DNA from: Mesorhizobium sp. PAMC28654
GTDB taxonomy: Bacteria > Pseudomonadota > Alphaproteobacteria > Rhizobiales > Rhizobiaceae
Reading direction: 5' to 3'
Length of the DNA: 64,000 bases
Assembly (NCBI RefSeq): GCF_020616515.1
Contig: NZ_CP085135.1
Location: forward strand, 1,674,001-1,738,000
Shown here: positions 55,101 through 63,210 of the stretch, piece by piece
Numbering within the stretch: the stretch's first letter is position 1
Layout of the letters: every line of letters begins with the position of its first letter
Made by a program: the position numbers and the translations under genes
Notes under the pieces: generated by a model
Databases searched by the model: none
Told to the model about the DNA's origin: nothing
The model's input: the letters and a program-made list of their open reading frames with translations, nothing else

Positions 55101-56048
55101 TCAGAAGGCTTCCGGGTGCATCGCCTTGGCGATTTTCTCGATCGCCTCGATGTTGGCTGGCCCGGGCGTCAGCTCGGCGTAGCGCAGGGCAACGAAATGC
55201 TTGTTCTTCACCGCATCCGTCTCTTTCATGGCCGGGTGGGCCTCCAGGAAATCGAGCAATTTCTGGTAACCGCCGCCGTCCTGGTAGTCGAGCAGGATCA
55301 GGAATTGCGGATTGCGCGACGCCACTGTTTCCCAGTCCGTCGTGCCCCAGCTGGTCTCCATGTCCGCCATGATGTTTTCGCCACCGGCAGCGGAGATCAT
55401 GGCGCTTGGGATCGCGAACTTGCCGGCGGTGAAAGGCTTGTCTTCGCCCGAGTCATAGAGAAACACCCGGGTGCCCTTGTGATCACCGACCTTTGCCGTG
55501 ATGTCGGCGAGCTGCTTTTGCCAGCCCGAAACAAGCTCCTGCGCCTTCGCTTCCTTGCCGAAGATCTTGCCCAGCTTTTCGACGTCGCCATAGAGCAGGT
55601 CCATCGACGCGGCGGGGCGGTTCTTGTCGAGATGGACGCAGCTTTCCGTCAGCACCAGGGTCTTGATGCCGTGCTGAGCGAGTGTGTCGGGCGTCACCTC
55701 GCCACCCGGCTTCATGCCGTAGTACCAGCCGGCAAAGAAGAAATCCGGATCGACCGCGACGAGGTTTTCCATTGTCGGATACTTTGGCGCAAGCTCCGGA
55801 ATCGACCCTTGCTCGGCCTTGAATTCGGGGCCGACCTTGTACCATCCGGTGATGCCGGTCAGGCCGACGATCGACGGCTGCAGCCCGAGCGCGAAGGTCA
55901 TCTCGGTCATGTTGAGGTCGTGGATGGCGGCGCGCTTCGGCGCGGCGTCGAACGTCAACGGCTTGCCGCAGCTGTCAACGGTCACCGGAAACGCAAAGGC
56001 GGTCGAGGCCAGCAATGAAAAGGCAAGGGACAGGACGAGACGTTTCAC
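55101..56048 (-). CDS. Periplasmic binding protein (BtuF/FepB type)
   Basis: 315-aa type III periplasmic binding protein. The signal peptide is RLVLSLAFSLLASTAFA. Two lobes follow: FDAAPKRAAIHDLNMTEMTFALGL (family start) and VDPDFFFAGWYYGMKPG, then the connecting helix and NIMADMETSWGTTDWETVASRNPQFLILLD. Binds the ligand of the importer. Given the riboswitch upstream, cobalamin is favoured, but iron chelates are not excluded. Second gene from the downstream end of the operon. Confidence 0.92.
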   Translation of the reverse strand: MKRLVLSLAFSLLASTAFAFPVTVDSCGKPLTFDAAPKRAAIHDLNMTEMTFALGLQPSIVGLTGITGWYKVGPEFKAEQGSIPELAPKYPTMENLVAVDPDFFFAGWYYGMKPGGEVTPDTLAQHGIKTLVLTESCVHLDKNRPAASMDLLYGDVEKLGKIFGKEAKAQELVSGWQKQLADITAKVGDHKGTRVFLYDSGEDKPFTAGKFAIPSAMISAAGGENIMADMETSWGTTDWETVASRNPQFLILLDYQDGGGYQKLLDFLEAHPAMKETDAVKNKHFVALRYAELTPGPANIEAIEKIAKAMHPEAF

Positions 56049-56084
56049 GGATGTTGCTCCTTTTTTGAATGAAAATCGGTGGGA

Positions 56085-56873
56085 TCAGGACGGCGACGAG
56101 GCGCGGTTCGGGACTTCGAAGACCGTCAGTTCGCGGTCCTCGGTTGGATGGCGCAGGCGAAACACATCGACGCCGAAAATTTCGCGGATCAGTTGCTGGG
56201 TCAGCGCCTCGCGCGGCGCCGCGAGCGCATGCAGCCTGGCCCTGTCCATAACCGCGACCCGGGTGGCAAAAGGCGATACCAGCGACAGGTCGTGCAGCAC
56301 CGCAATCACGGTCATCCCCAGCCCGGCCACGAGTTCGAGCAGTTCGCCTCGGGCGCGCGGATCAAGATGGTTGGTCGGCTCGTCAAGGAACAGTATCTTG
56401 GGCTCCTGCGCGATGGCGCGTGCAAGCTGGGCACGCTGCCGTTCGCCTCCGGACAGCGAGCCGATGGTGCGGGACAGCAGCGGCAGCAGACCGGTCCTGC
56501 GAAGCGCTTCGACGACGATGTCGCGTTCCTCGCTCCTTCGACGCAGGCCGGCATGCGGAATCCGTCCAAGCTCGACATAGTCAATCACGGCCAGCCGTGG
56601 ATCGGGCTGATCGGTCTGGCCGACGACGGCCATGTGAAGCGCGCGCTCTGCCGCCGAAATCCTGTCCAGCCGGCGCCCGGCGAGCTTCACCTCTCCGGAA
56701 CTTGGCCGCAGCATGCCGGACAGCATGCGCAGCAATGTGGTCTTGCCTGCGCCATTCGGACCGATGATCGCAAGGCGATCGCCAGCCGACACAGAAAGGC
56801 TTAGCGCCTCCACCAGACGCTGACCATTGACCGTCACGGTCAGGTCGCTCGCTTCGAGAAGAGGCACGGTCAT
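56085..56873 (-). CDS. ABC transporter ATP-binding protein (FecE/BtuD type)
   Basis: 262-aa ATPase: Walker A GPNGAGKTTLL, signature LSGGERQRAQLARAI, Walker B ILFLDEPTNHLD and a switch His in VIAVLHDLSLV. It starts at ATG 56873 (MTVPLLEASDL), overlapping the DUF1636 stop in ATGA, so the two are coupled. The C-terminal part (LIREIFGVDVFRLRHP) is that of the FecE/HmuV branch. Confidence 0.95.
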   Translation of the reverse strand: MTVPLLEASDLTVTVNGQRLVEALSLSVSAGDRLAIIGPNGAGKTTLLRMLSGMLRPSSGEVKLAGRRLDRISAAERALHMAVVGQTDQPDPRLAVIDYVELGRIPHAGLRRRSEERDIVVEALRRTGLLPLLSRTIGSLSGGERQRAQLARAIAQEPKILFLDEPTNHLDPRARGELLELVAGLGMTVIAVLHDLSLVSPFATRVAVMDRARLHALAAPREALTQQLIREIFGVDVFRLRHPTEDRELTVFEVPNRASSPS

Positions 56874-57265
56874 GCCCGACCCTCGACATTGCGCGGGCCA
56901 GGGATGCGGGCCAGTGTCTTGTCGAACAGCCCGGCCGGACGTTGCCCGGAATTGCACCAGCCATCGGCGAGCGACGCATAGAGTTTTGCGAATTCCACCA
57001 ATTCGGCGGCATCGGTCCGCCTGTCGATGGAACCGAAAAGATAGGAGGCTTTTCCATCGGCCTGGAAGGCGACCGTCAGGGGCCGGGCGCAGCCCGCCAT
57101 ACAGGCAATGCCTTCAACCGCGTAGTCCTGGAGAGCTCTCTCGTCGTCAGCCGAGAGCAGAGAACGCAAGTCGGCGCACAAATCCTCACCCGTCCTGATC
57201 CCGGTCGCGGGATCGCGGCAAAGCGTGCATACTATAATGCGGTGGATGGCCTGGAAGGCGTCCAA
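56870..57265 (-). CDS. DUF1636 family protein, ferredoxin-like, first gene of a B12-controlled operon
   Basis: 131-aa DUF1636 protein. Cysteines are arranged as VCTLCRD near the N-terminus, GEDLCADL, and IACMAGCARPLTVAF. CMAGCxxP resembles the CLxxC of thioredoxin-like [2Fe-2S] ferredoxins, so a metal or Fe-S role is plausible but not established. The gene starts with TTG at 57265. Just before it an RBS-masking hairpin is seen, and upstream lies a cobalamin riboswitch. Its stop overlaps the ATPase start. DUF1636 genes are often placed beside cobalamin genes in rhizobia, from memory. A direct role in corrinoid or metal handling is inferred. Confidence 0.87.
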   Translation of the reverse strand: MDAFQAIHRIIVCTLCRDPATGIRTGEDLCADLRSLLSADDERALQDYAVEGIACMAGCARPLTVAFQADGKASYLFGSIDRRTDAAELVEFAKLYASLADGWCNSGQRPAGLFDKTLARIPGPRNVEGRA

Positions 57266-57267
57266 TT

Positions 57268-57296
57268 TTCCGTCACTTTCTCAACTGGCGACGGAA
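57268..57296 (-). promoter_or_regulatory. Hairpin masking the DUF1636 ribosome binding site
   Basis: TTCCGTC (57268-57274) pairs with GACGGAA (57290-57296) around a 15-nt loop. On the minus strand the second arm, GACGGAA, carries the probable Shine-Dalgarno GGAA directly before the TTG start (57265). It is the likely translational expression platform of the riboswitch at 57372-57550: cobalamin binding would favour it. Confidence 0.55.
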
Positions 57297-57371
57297 GGAA
57301 GTCCTGGCAATCGGTCGACAAGACCAACGTCCACGTCTCCTCCCGGCACACCCCGTCCGGTCAACTCATGC

Positions 57372-57550
57372 TGATGGCAGGTCTCCTGGCTCACGGGTCG
57401 TTGCGCCATCCTGCCTTCCCAGCCTTGCCGGCCAGTGGCATTTCGGATTTTGCTCGCCGCTTACAGTTGCGGGGGCAGCCACGGCCTCGATCCAAGCGGA
57501 CCTCACCGTGTTCCCTTTTCACCCCTTGCCTTTCGGCGCGGGGACCATCA
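57372..57550 (-). ncRNA. Cobalamin riboswitch
   Basis: Minus-strand RNA of 179 nt upstream of the DUF1636 operon. All landmarks are present in order: a P1 stem (TGATGG at 57545-57550 with CCATCA at 57372-57377), GGGAACACGGTGAG, GCTGCCCCCGCAACTGTAAGC, GCCACTG, GGGAAGGC, and the B12 box AGCCAGGAGACCTGCC (57376-57391). In the family it binds adenosyl- or methylcobalamin and shuts off expression. It controls the DUF1636, ATPase, binding protein and permease genes, so the importer is B12-related. The gap between aptamer and gene holds an RBS-masking hairpin. Confidence 0.96.
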
Positions 57551-57627
57551 CTCCCTCACCGTAGTTTTCCCCCGAGCCCACCGCAATGAATTTTTTGATG
57601 AACCGCACCAGTCAGTGCGTCCTTTCG

Positions 57628-57645
57628 GTAATGTAATATCATTAC
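57628..57645. promoter_or_regulatory. Zur-like palindrome upstream of the riboswitch
   Basis: GTAATGTAATATCATTAC is an 18-bp imperfect palindrome with 6-bp outer arms. It lies about 78 bp upstream of the 5' end of the riboswitch and 201 bp upstream of the divergent AraC-type gene. The pattern resembles Zur boxes as I remember them from alphaproteobacteria. If bound by Zur, the operon would be zinc-responsive as well as B12-responsive. Other Fur-family or unrelated regulators are possible. Confidence 0.45.
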
Positions 57646-57846
57646 TAAGAAGATATTGCTTGCAGGTCAACCCTTTGGGGCCTGATGAATTCGACCAGCA
57701 GCACAAGGCTCGTGTGCCGCTGTCGGCTCTGGACGGCCGGATCACGTAGCGAGATCGCTTCGGTTTTGCGCGCTGCGCAATTTCGATCAAACTGGTCGTG
57801 AAGCCGAGCGTCACAATGAATGGCCGCGTCAATTGCGAGGAGATGC

Positions 57847-58680
57847 ATGAACCCGACCGAGAGAGCATTGTGGTTCGTCGAAAGCCATCTGCCGGAACCG
57901 ATCACGCTCGATGATGTCGCCGAGAGGAGCGGTGTATCGCGCTTTCACGTAACGCGCGCTTTCGGTGCAGCGACAGGCCGTTCGGTGATGGGCTACGTGC
58001 GCGCGCGTCGGCTGACAGAGGCGGCGCGCAAACTTGCCGCCGGAGCTCCAGACATTCTCTCGGTCGCGCTCGACGCCGGCTACAACTCGCATGAGGCGTT
58101 CACCCGCGCCTTCCGCGACCAGTTCGGCACCACGCCGGAACTGGTTCGCGCGCGCGGCAACCTCAAGAACCTCGATCTCGTGGAGCCGATCCTGATGGAC
58201 CAGTCTTTCATCCCCAGTCTCGAACCGCCGCGCTTCGAAACCAGCCGTGCCTTTCTGATCGCGGGTCTCGGCGAACGCTACAACTGCGAGACCAGCGCCG
58301 CCATTCCGATGCAATGGCAACGATTCGGGCCCTATATCGGCAACATTCCCGGTGAAACCGGCGACATCGCCTATGGCGTCTGTGTCAACGGCGATGACGC
58401 CGGCAATTTCGACTATATCGCCGGGGTCGAGGTGTCCGATTTTTCCGACCTGCCCAAGGAGCTTTCGCGCGTGCGGGTGCCGGCTCAGAAATATGCTGTC
58501 TTTGCCCATCGCGAGCACATCTCGACCATCCGCCGGACGGTCAATACGATCTGGAACAAATGGCTACCGGCTTCAGGTCATGAAATCGCCGACGCACCCG
58601 AGTTCGAGCGCTATGGCAGGGAATTCGATCCGCGCAGCGGTAATGGCGGGCTGGAAATCTGGATACCGGTGAAGGGGTAA
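57847..58680 (+). CDS. AraC-family regulator with GyrI-like effector-binding domain
   Basis: 277-aa protein. The AraC double helix-turn-helix is at the N-terminus (ITLDDVAERSGVSRFHVTRAF and DILSVALDAGYNSHEAFTRAFRDQFGTTP), and a GyrI/SOUL-type effector domain (about 130-277) ends it, the Rob/MarA-like layout. The start at 57847 (MNPTERALWF) has GAGGAGATGC upstream. It is divergent from the cobalamin-controlled operon, separated by about 580 bp that hold the riboswitch and the Zur-like palindrome. Confidence 0.92.
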   Translation: MNPTERALWFVESHLPEPITLDDVAERSGVSRFHVTRAFGAATGRSVMGYVRARRLTEAARKLAAGAPDILSVALDAGYNSHEAFTRAFRDQFGTTPELVRARGNLKNLDLVEPILMDQSFIPSLEPPRFETSRAFLIAGLGERYNCETSAAIPMQWQRFGPYIGNIPGETGDIAYGVCVNGDDAGNFDYIAGVEVSDFSDLPKELSRVRVPAQKYAVFAHREHISTIRRTVNTIWNKWLPASGHEIADAPEFERYGREFDPRSGNGGLEIWIPVKG

Positions 58681-58690
58681 AGCTACGCAA

Positions 58691-58758
58691 ATCGTGTTTC
58701 GGCTGTATTGGCCGAAACACGATGTAACGCTGGAACGGCACACCTTTTTGCCGCTCCA
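58691..58758. repeat. Two adjacent hairpins, palindromic repeat/terminator
   Basis: ATCGTGTTTCGGC (58691-58703) pairs perfectly with GCCGAAACACGAT (58711-58723), a 13-bp stem with a 7-nt loop. TGGAACGGCA (58731-58740) pairs with TGCCGCTCCA (58749-58758) with one mismatch. They lie between the convergent AraC-type and ATP-grasp genes, so may terminate both; the layout also resembles rhizobial intergenic palindromes. Confidence 0.6.
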
Positions 58759-58841
58759 ATATCCGTTTCGGCAACCTCGCTTTGGGGGCAACCTCTTGCG
58801 ATTGCCGCGATGCCTGCACTTCGTGGAGAGCGTGTCCGGCG

Positions 58842-59693
58842 TTATCTGGATTGCCGGATGAGAGCCTCAAACCCATCGGCCAGATGCGAGGCACCTGCCG
58901 CAAACGTCTTCGCGAGCTTCCTGGGACGGCCGGGCGTGTTGTTCGCATCCAGAAGGACCGCCCTGCCCTCATGCACCACGAAATCGAACTTGCCGTAGTC
59001 GAAGCCGAGTTCCTGTCGCAACGCACGCAATTCCTGGGGCACGGTCACGGGTTCGCGACGAATTGTTTCGGATGCCTTGACCAGGCGATTGGGCGATACA
59101 TAGCGGAAGCAGCGCTCATGGTCGCCGCAAAACACCCAGAACCGCGCGGCGAAACCGTCCGGTTCTATTTCTGGAATGAACTTTTCCACGACCAGATCGT
59201 CACGGTCAAAGACATCATCGGGAATGTCACCGACCGCTTCATAGATGTCATAGGCCTCCAAGGTCGACACATCAGGAAACGGCCGAGGCTTTCCTGCACG
59301 TTCCGATTGCCGGTTCAGAAATGCTTCCGGAATGCCTCTGTTATTGAGATTGCTCTTGACGATGACCGGACCTTGCCAGCCGTCGTCCTTCTTCAGCAGC
59401 GCTCCACTGACCCGCCGCTTGGAGATGTCGGCCGCCTCGACATTGAGGCAGAACGGGAATCTTGAAGCGTAGTCGACATAGACCTCGGGTGTTACCGTCG
59501 CATCGACATGCAGCACGGCAATGTCGGCGGCATGGGAGTGCGAAACGCCCTGCTGAACGCGAATAGAATGACCCCTCCTTTTCAACTCAGAAAGAATATC
59601 GAAAAGTAGATATGGGCTTGTCATACGCAGGAATGAATCTCTCTTGCCGAGAAATTTATCGTGCTCGTGCGTTATGACAACAACTCGTGCCAT
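58842..59693 (-). CDS. ATP-grasp domain protein of unknown function
   Basis: 283-aa protein with an ATP-grasp pattern: GPVIVKSNLNNRGIP in the middle (ATP-binding lysine), VVEKFIPEIEPDGFAARFWVF (second Lys/Glu block) and the C-terminal DFVVHEGRAVLLDANNTPGRP, which carries the Mg-binding Asp and Asn. ATP-grasp enzymes make amide or thioester bonds to carboxylates. The N-terminus (MARVVVITHEHDKFLGKRDSFLRM) is a Rossmann-like pre-ATP-grasp domain. The start at 59693 has AGAGG upstream. It is divergent from a probable methyltransferase (59777), with 83 bp between starts. The substrate is unknown. Confidence 0.8.
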   Translation of the reverse strand: MARVVVITHEHDKFLGKRDSFLRMTSPYLLFDILSELKRRGHSIRVQQGVSHSHAADIAVLHVDATVTPEVYVDYASRFPFCLNVEAADISKRRVSGALLKKDDGWQGPVIVKSNLNNRGIPEAFLNRQSERAGKPRPFPDVSTLEAYDIYEAVGDIPDDVFDRDDLVVEKFIPEIEPDGFAARFWVFCGDHERCFRYVSPNRLVKASETIRREPVTVPQELRALRQELGFDYGKFDFVVHEGRAVLLDANNTPGRPRKLAKTFAAGASHLADGFEALIRQSR

Positions 59694-59776
59694 CATCGAC
59701 CTCTTGGCATGATTATCGAGTTCCATTAAGCAGCTACGGATATGAGAATCCAGAGTTCTTTCATCCAAGCGGATTT

Positions 59777-60592
59777 ATGACCAATCACTGGGATAATTAC
59801 CACCGGCACTGGATGCTTCTTGAAGCACCGCTCCGGCCCACGCCCGAAACTGTCGACATATTCGAGCTTGAACTTGATCTGGACGGCGCTGATGTCCTCC
59901 TTCTAGGGGTAACTCCCGAACTGGCGGCTCTCGGGCGATCTTTGCTGGCAGTCGACCAATCCGCGGCGATGATTTCCGGTGTCTGGGCCGGCAATAATCC
60001 CTCTCGGAGGACGGCAATCGGAAACTGGCTCAATCTGCCTCTTGGCCCGGCGAGTACGGACGCGGTTATTAGCGACGGTTGCTTGTCGGTCGTCGATTCC
60101 AGAGAAGCCCGCAATGCCCTCCTTGCCGAGGTGGCGAGGGTGCTGAAACCCGGCGGCCGGGCGGCGATCCGCATCTTCGCCAGCCCGGAAACGGCCGAGG
60201 ATCTGTCCACTGTCCAGGACTTGGCAATGTCAGGCGGCGTCGAGAATTTTCATGCGCTCAAATGGCGAATTGCAATGGCGTGCACGAGTGGCGGCTGCGA
60301 CCACGCCATCGGTGTGCAAGCGATCCGCGACACGTTCGACGCTCTCTTCCCAGATCGGGAGGCTTTATCCGCACGAACCGGTTGGAGCATGGCGTCGATC
60401 AATACGATCGATGTCTATGCCGGCTCCAGCCTCAGATACAGCTTTGCAAGACAGAGCATGCTGATCAACGAGGCGGGCACCCATTTCAACGAGGTCCGCA
60501 TCGTGTCGAGCGGTCGCTATCCTCTGGCCGAACGATGCCCCCTGCTCGTGCTTGGATCGCCCAAAGCCCTCTCGATAAATGGTCCGGCTTAA
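59777..60592 (+). CDS. Class I SAM-dependent methyltransferase-like protein of unknown function
   Basis: 271-aa protein. LDGADVLLLGVTPELAAL is the motif-I-like region, AVISDGCLSVVDSREARNALLAEVARVLKPGGRAAIRIF matches the Methyltransf_11 core, and the C-terminal half is less conserved. The motif I glycines are altered (LLGVTPELA instead of a DxGxGxG), so SAM binding is probable but not certain. ATG 59777 is chosen because it follows CGGA; a longer reading to 59687 would overlap the start of the divergent ATP-grasp gene. It is 83 bp from that gene and 160 bp before groES, with no link to groES that I can see. Confidence 0.7.
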   Translation: MTNHWDNYHRHWMLLEAPLRPTPETVDIFELELDLDGADVLLLGVTPELAALGRSLLAVDQSAAMISGVWAGNNPSRRTAIGNWLNLPLGPASTDAVISDGCLSVVDSREARNALLAEVARVLKPGGRAAIRIFASPETAEDLSTVQDLAMSGGVENFHALKWRIAMACTSGGCDHAIGVQAIRDTFDALFPDREALSARTGWSMASINTIDVYAGSSLRYSFARQSMLINEAGTHFNEVRIVSSGRYPLAERCPLLVLGSPKALSINGPA

Positions 60593-60626
60593 TCGGATCA
60601 ATCTCGCCTTCTGTGCATATGCGCGC

Positions 60627-60655
60627 CTTGACTCTGGCAGGTCGCGGGCCTATCT
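60627..60655 (+). promoter_or_regulatory. Candidate promoter of groESL, RpoH-like
   Basis: CTTGAC (60627-60632) and CCTATCT (60649-60655) form a pair with spacing compatible with an alphaproteobacterial heat-shock or housekeeping promoter. The predicted start would lie just before the CIRCE operator, which is the usual order in this group. Confidence 0.5.
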
Positions 60656-60665
60656 CACCGGCACG

Positions 60666-60692
60666 TTAGCACTCGCCATTGGTGAGTGCTAA
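60666..60692. promoter_or_regulatory. CIRCE operator (HrcA binding site)
   Basis: TTAGCACTC (60666-60674), 9 nt, GAGTGCTAA (60684-60692): the exact CIRCE consensus. HrcA binds it and represses groESL until heat shock. It lies 62 bp upstream of groES. The hrcA gene is not in the window. Confidence 0.97.
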
Positions 60693-60754
60693 CCACAAGT
60701 CCGGCGCCGCTGGACAGAGGAACTGTTCTCACCGTTCTCATCGAGGAAGAAAAA

Positions 60755-61051
60755 ATGGCAAAGTCGAAGTTCCGCCCGCTTCATGACCGCGTGGTCGTTC
60801 GCCGGGTCGAATCCGAATCCAAGACCGCCGGCGGGATCATCATCCCCGATACGGCAAAGGAAAAGCCGCAAGAAGGCGAAATCATCGCTGTCGGCTCCGG
60901 CGCTCGTGACGAAGCTGGCAAGCTGGTCCCGCTGGACGTCAAGGCCGGCGACCGCATCCTGTTCGGCAAGTGGTCGGGCACCGAAGTCAAGCTCAATGGT
61001 GAAGACCTTCTGATCATGAAGGAATCCGACATCATGGGCATCATCGGCTGA
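60755..61051 (+). CDS. groES: Co-chaperonin GroES
   Basis: 98-aa Gro[13 protein letters not shown], then [24 protein letters not shown] (mobile loop) and the C-terminal [15 protein letters not shown]. It caps GroEL for protein folding. The start at 60755 has GAGGAAG upstream; the longer frame from 60686 runs through the CIRCE region and is not used. It is followed after 62 bp by groEL, forming the CIRCE-controlled groESL operon. Confidence 0.98.
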   Translation: MAKSKFRPLHDRVVVRRVESESKTAGGIIIPDTAKEKPQEGEIIAVGSGARDEAGKLVPLDVKAGDRILFGKWSGTEVKLNGEDLLIMKESDIMGIIG

Positions 61052-61074
61052 ATATCGGCCTCACCGTCAACTGA

Positions 61075-62769
<1,695 letters not shown>

Positions 62770-62803
62770 GAAGTCCATAAAGCACGCCCATGAACTGACA
62801 TTG

Positions 62804-62846
62804 CTCAAGCCCGCAAGCGGGCTTGAGTGGCGGCATGGATTTCTAA
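62804..62846 (+). repeat. Hairpin and duplicated groEL tail
   Basis: CTCAAGCCCGC (62804-62814) pairs with GCGGGCTTGAG (62817-62827). Directly after it, 62829-62846 repeats the last 18 bases of groEL (62752-62769, coding GGMDF and stop) with one change (GAC to GAT), 77 bp away and out of the groEL frame. It looks like the end of a second groEL copy left by recombination or duplication. Confidence 0.7.
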
Positions 62847-62870
62847 TCCAGCCAACTGGCTAGCTTACGG

Positions 62871-62897
62871 AAGGGCGGCAGCGATGCCGCCCTTTTT
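62871..62897 (+). terminator. Intrinsic terminator of groESL
   Basis: AAGGGCGGCA (62871-62880) and TGCCGCCCTT (62885-62894) form a 10-bp GC-rich stem with a GCGA loop, followed by TTTTT up to 62897. It lies 102 bp after the groEL stop, beyond the duplicated tail. Confidence 0.9.
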
Positions 62898-63210
62898 GTT
62901 ATGTTGGTACCCACCGCGCCAACAGAGCAAATCCCGGCTTTAAGCAACCATTAAGCATCAATCGCCAAATTCGGTTTCCGCCTGCGGCAAGTGCAGCAGG
63001 CAATCGATCGCGGTTATCTTGAACAACGCAGGCCACTTATGCAGTCACGGATCAGTGGGCGGCTTGCTGTTCAGGCTTTTACCAACAAAATCAGTGTTCG
63101 CATCGAGCCCTCGCCCCGACAGGCGAAATATGTCGCGAAAGCCGATTTTTAACAAATGCGCGCTTACTAAAGGAGCAGTTCACGCCAAGGTTGCGTCGGA
63201 GTGCATCGTT
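62898..63210. other. Intergenic region without a recognisable gene
   Basis: This 313-bp stretch between the groESL terminator and the gene at 63211 shows no convincing coding frame or RNA gene. It probably holds the promoter for the TadE/TadG-like gene. Confidence 0.6.
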
